Below are positions 12,755 through 15,110 of a DNA stretch of 15,110 bases, piece by piece (the first letter of the stretch is position 1; each line of letters opens with the position of its first letter). Origin of the DNA: Candidatus Atribacter hydrocarboniphilus (GTDB taxonomy: Bacteria > Atribacterota > Atribacteria > Atribacterales > Atribacteraceae); assembly GCA_003542295.1 (NCBI GenBank), contig DPKX01000019.1, positions 12,871 to 27,980 of the forward strand, given 5' to 3'. Under the pieces are notes generated by a model that was given only the letters and a program-made list of their open reading frames with translations, did no database searches and was not told the origin of the DNA. A program made the position numbers and the translations under genes.

Positions 12755-13932
12755 GACCACACCTCCCTATATTCGTATCTCAGGATAACTTTTTGTTCTT
12801 GTTCCGGTTCGACGGTTATTTCCAAGTGAGCATTTCCATCTTCCCAGCGCCATCCTTGACTGTCGGTGAGCTTAGCCTCTACTGGCAATGGTTCAATAAT
12901 CTCCACTGGTTTAGCTGTATTACTATGGTTTACCAGGTCGAATTCTATTATAATCTCCGACCAAAAACTGGCAATATTTCTATCTTCATTCCAGTCCACT
13001 TTTAAACGTTTATAACTTTTTTCTCTTCGTTCTGCTTGGAAAGTCTTAATAGTTCCAATTGAGATTTCAAACTCTTCTTGAGTTCTTACCCATGGGAACT
13101 GAAAGGTTCCTAAAACCGACTGATTTTCTCCAAATATTGTCACCCATCCTTGAGGTAAAGGATCTCCTTCGCTTTTCATCTTTAAAACTCTCTTGAGATT
13201 TCCTTTATCAATTCGTATGATTTCTTTGACTGGAAATTTTCTCAACCCTGGAAAAACTTGCAGGACGCTTTGAGCCGGTAAATCAATCATATAGGGTAAA
13301 TGAAATACCTGGTATTCTGATACCCTTTCCATCATTACTGGTCTTTCCCGCATCATCACTTGAGGTTGGACTTCATCGGCAGCACTAAGAGCTGCTTCCT
13401 CAGGAATTCCGCCTTTATCTCCATTAAATATAAAGGCTGGTTTTCCAAGTAGCCAACTGACATGAACATTCTTCCAATTAATGTTTTTCCGATTGGAAAG
13501 ATACACAGATGGATAAAGATAAAAATTGGCACTTTTTTCATCCCAAATTGCCATATAGCGCTCTTTCCAGTTAAATCCGCTCATAAAAAAGGAAAGAAGA
13601 AATGAGTAAGATCCAGCCTGTTGAGCTGCAATTTCAATTTGGTATCGGTTTGCAGGGGTGGTACTAATGGTTTTTAATGAAGTAGATGAATCATAGGGAT
13701 GAAAGTAGAACCTTTCTTGAAGAAGATTGTCTCCGGTTAAGAAGAAACGATTTTCACCTTGATGGAGCGACAAGGTGACCTTCTCCGCTACCCAAGCCCG
13801 ATCAATGTCCTGATAGATGGTGAGCCAAGACTCATCCGGGTTTATGGATTGGGAAAGGAGCGCATGAGATAGCGAAGTAAAAACGAGAAAAAAGAGAAAA
13901 AGAACCCCCATAACCAAAATATATCTTTTCAT
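12751..13932 (-). CDS. Secreted DUF4139-like beta-rich protein, first of a coupled pair
   Basis: The protein has 393 residues from ATG 13932, with GGAGG (13943-13939) 6 nt upstream. Residues 1-25 are a signal peptide (ending SHA) without a cysteine. The C-terminal half, from about 205, matches the DUF4139 layout: YMIDLPAQSVLQVFPG, PLPQGWVTIFGENQSVLGTF, a 'vG..ktf..er' turn, then IIIEFDLVNHSNTAKPVEII and a final strand ILRYEYRE. A short Met/Arg-rich linker (about 192-204) joins the halves. It is the first gene of a two-gene operon, and its stop overlaps the start of the next gene by 4 nt. The paired, non-identical paralogues suggest a heteromeric envelope complex, which is inference. DUF4139 proteins are widespread but lack an established function. 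Confidence 0.75.
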   Translation of the reverse strand: MKRYILVMGVLFLFFLVFTSLSHALLSQSINPDESWLTIYQDIDRAWVAEKVTLSLHQGENRFFLTGDNLLQERFYFHPYDSSTSLKTISTTPANRYQIEIAAQQAGSYSFLLSFFMSGFNWKERYMAIWDEKSANFYLYPSVYLSNRKNINWKNVHVSWLLGKPAFIFNGDKGGIPEEAALSAADEVQPQVMMRERPVMMERVSEYQVFHLPYMIDLPAQSVLQVFPGLRKFPVKEIIRIDKGNLKRVLKMKSEGDPLPQGWVTIFGENQSVLGTFQFPWVRTQEEFEISIGTIKTFQAERREKSYKRLKVDWNEDRNIASFWSEIIIEFDLVNHSNTAKPVEIIEPLPVEAKLTDSQGWRWEDGNAHLEITVEPEQEQKVILRYEYREVWS

Positions 13933-15110
13933 TCTTCACCTCCATCAATAACCTAAGTACTCAAATCATTTTAAATATCATTTTAATATCCTCTTTTTAT
14001 AACATATCTCGACAAGAGAAAATTGTTACAATCATTTATACGTTAAAACAATTTTACTGAATTTAGTTAAGTCCATACGAATCAATTGTACACATTATAA
14101 GAACCAATTTCAAAAATTTCGGCTAGTACGAGGTTGCATAATGTACTTGATGCCTCTCCCAAGGCTCTTTTAAAATGGGATCCTAGACAAAATTTAAGGA
14201 TAATGACCTCGGTTGATCTAACCACGGCTAATAGGTTCCTGAATCGTATAAATTAAATCCTTGATAGGTAATAAACATCGTGAAAAACTCCGAAAGAAAT
14301 TGATATCTTGGAAAGAGTTTTTTAATGACATTGATTACCATTTTGAACCCACCCAAGAAAGAACGTGTCACATTCTGCATCACCAAGAGTCTCGAAGGAT
14401 TAATGAATAGATCCAACTATGATAGCGCGGGTGATTCGTAACTTTCCAAGTGGAAATCATGCTTTGGTCTCATTGGAGCTTTTCTCCATAAATATCATTG
14501 ATGGATAATCGGAGAAAAAACTTTTAACGTAAGCGATTCTTGTGAATGGAAAGCCAATAATGGACAGTTAAAATAATCTAGGAGAATAAAACGAAGCTCT
14601 TCTCTAATCTATAAAGTGTTTATTGTGTTTTGAGGTTGAAAGATTGTTACTTATTGCCCCGGCTCCAGGCGAAGACCAGTTGGAAATTTTTTTAATTATT
14701 CCAGGTGATAGGGATAATTATTTTTCAATTTACCCTGAAAGGACAGATCCACCAGGGTATCCTGGATAAGACTCGCATTGATTAAAATGAGCTTAAATCA
14801 TTGGGGAAGTGACTTTTTTAAGGTCTGCTTTCCTGGTTTAAAACTGGTCAAATCTGGAATATCTTTCAAAACGTTTCAATAAAACCAAGACAATGTTCTT
14901 CGAATCGATTTGGTTTTATATACAAAAGGACTTGAACTAAAATCGGGAGAAGGTCGTTTTCAAGTTAATATTGTAATTTGAAATATTTTTTAAACAATAA
15001 ACCAACCGATACTTTTAAATGATTGGTTAAATATATAATTTTTCGACTTTTTATCAATCACATTATACTTTCCCACCACGCTGGGTGACTGTGAATATCC
15101 TCATCATCCC
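13933..15110. other. Long intergenic region with no convincing gene; scattered coding-like stretches
   Basis: Nearly 1.2 kb with no RNA gene or full-length open frame that I can recognise. The part next to 13932 must hold the promoter of the DUF4139-like pair. On the plus strand, open stretches of roughly 30-53 codons shift between frames: 14101-14256, 14252-14410, 14407-14508, 14608-14769 and 14883-14981. Some read like protein, for example IAPAPGEDQLEIFL and SWKEFFNDIDYHFEPTQER. They could be a decayed gene on the plus strand, but in DNA this AT-rich several such runs are expected by chance. The family is unrecognised. At the far right, GTG 15091 could open a new plus-strand gene, but only a few codons are visible. 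Confidence 0.4.

Noticed and set aside
14228..14416. Open frame of 62 codons on the minus strand in the right-end spacer
   Set aside because: No ribosome-binding site was noticed, it has no recognisable domain, and runs of this length are expected by chance in AT-rich DNA. The plus strand of the same stretch looks at least as protein-like.
15091..15110. Start of a new plus-strand gene (GTG, then NILII)
   Set aside because: Only a few codons are visible before the window ends, and the upstream GGGTGA is only 2 nt from the GTG, too close for a normal ribosome-binding site.

Overview
The window comes from an AT-rich bacterial chromosome. Secreted proteins carry Sec-type signal peptides without a lipobox cysteine, which suggests a cell with a periplasm. 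The mix of a family 1 encapsulin very like that of Thermotoga maritima, a corrinoid-type URO-D methyltransferase relative, HD-GYP signalling, tandem DUF4139-like proteins and intergenic spaces filled with dispersed palindromic repeats suggests an anaerobe. An Atribacterota-like or other deep-branching thermophile-related lineage is my guess; no marker gene here proves it.

Left part (1-5939, mostly minus strand): the N-terminal 269 residues of a branched-chain-amino-acid-type ABC substrate-binding protein run off the left edge. It has a clear sigma70-type promoter. Upstream is a uroporphyrinogen-decarboxylase-family protein. A roughly 500 bp divergent spacer separates it from a plus-strand PAS-PAS-HD-GYP protein (predicted c-di-GMP phosphodiesterase). 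The 3' end of that gene overlaps, tail to tail, a large polytopic membrane protein with glycosyltransferase-C-like features.

Middle (5940-10190): a 530 bp spacer is a mosaic of dispersed repeats. Next comes a secreted modular protein on the minus strand (Ig-like, Big_5, cohesin-like, PKD, then MORN_2 repeats). Divergent from it is the most notable system: a two-gene encapsulin operon. The first gene encodes a 114-residue encapsulated ferritin (EncFtn) with all expected metal-site residues and a C-terminal cargo-loading peptide. The second encodes the shell protein. A Per/Fur-box-like palindrome lies upstream, a hairpin lies between the two genes, and a strong intrinsic terminator follows. Together they should form an iron-storing protein nanocompartment.

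Right part (10191-15110): a secreted VanX-type D-Ala-D-Ala dipeptidase with an extra N-terminal beta-rich domain, a second repeat-mosaic spacer sharing inverted copies with the first, and a translationally coupled pair of secreted DUF4139-like proteins. The last 1.2 kb has no convincing gene, only short coding-like stretches scattered over several frames.
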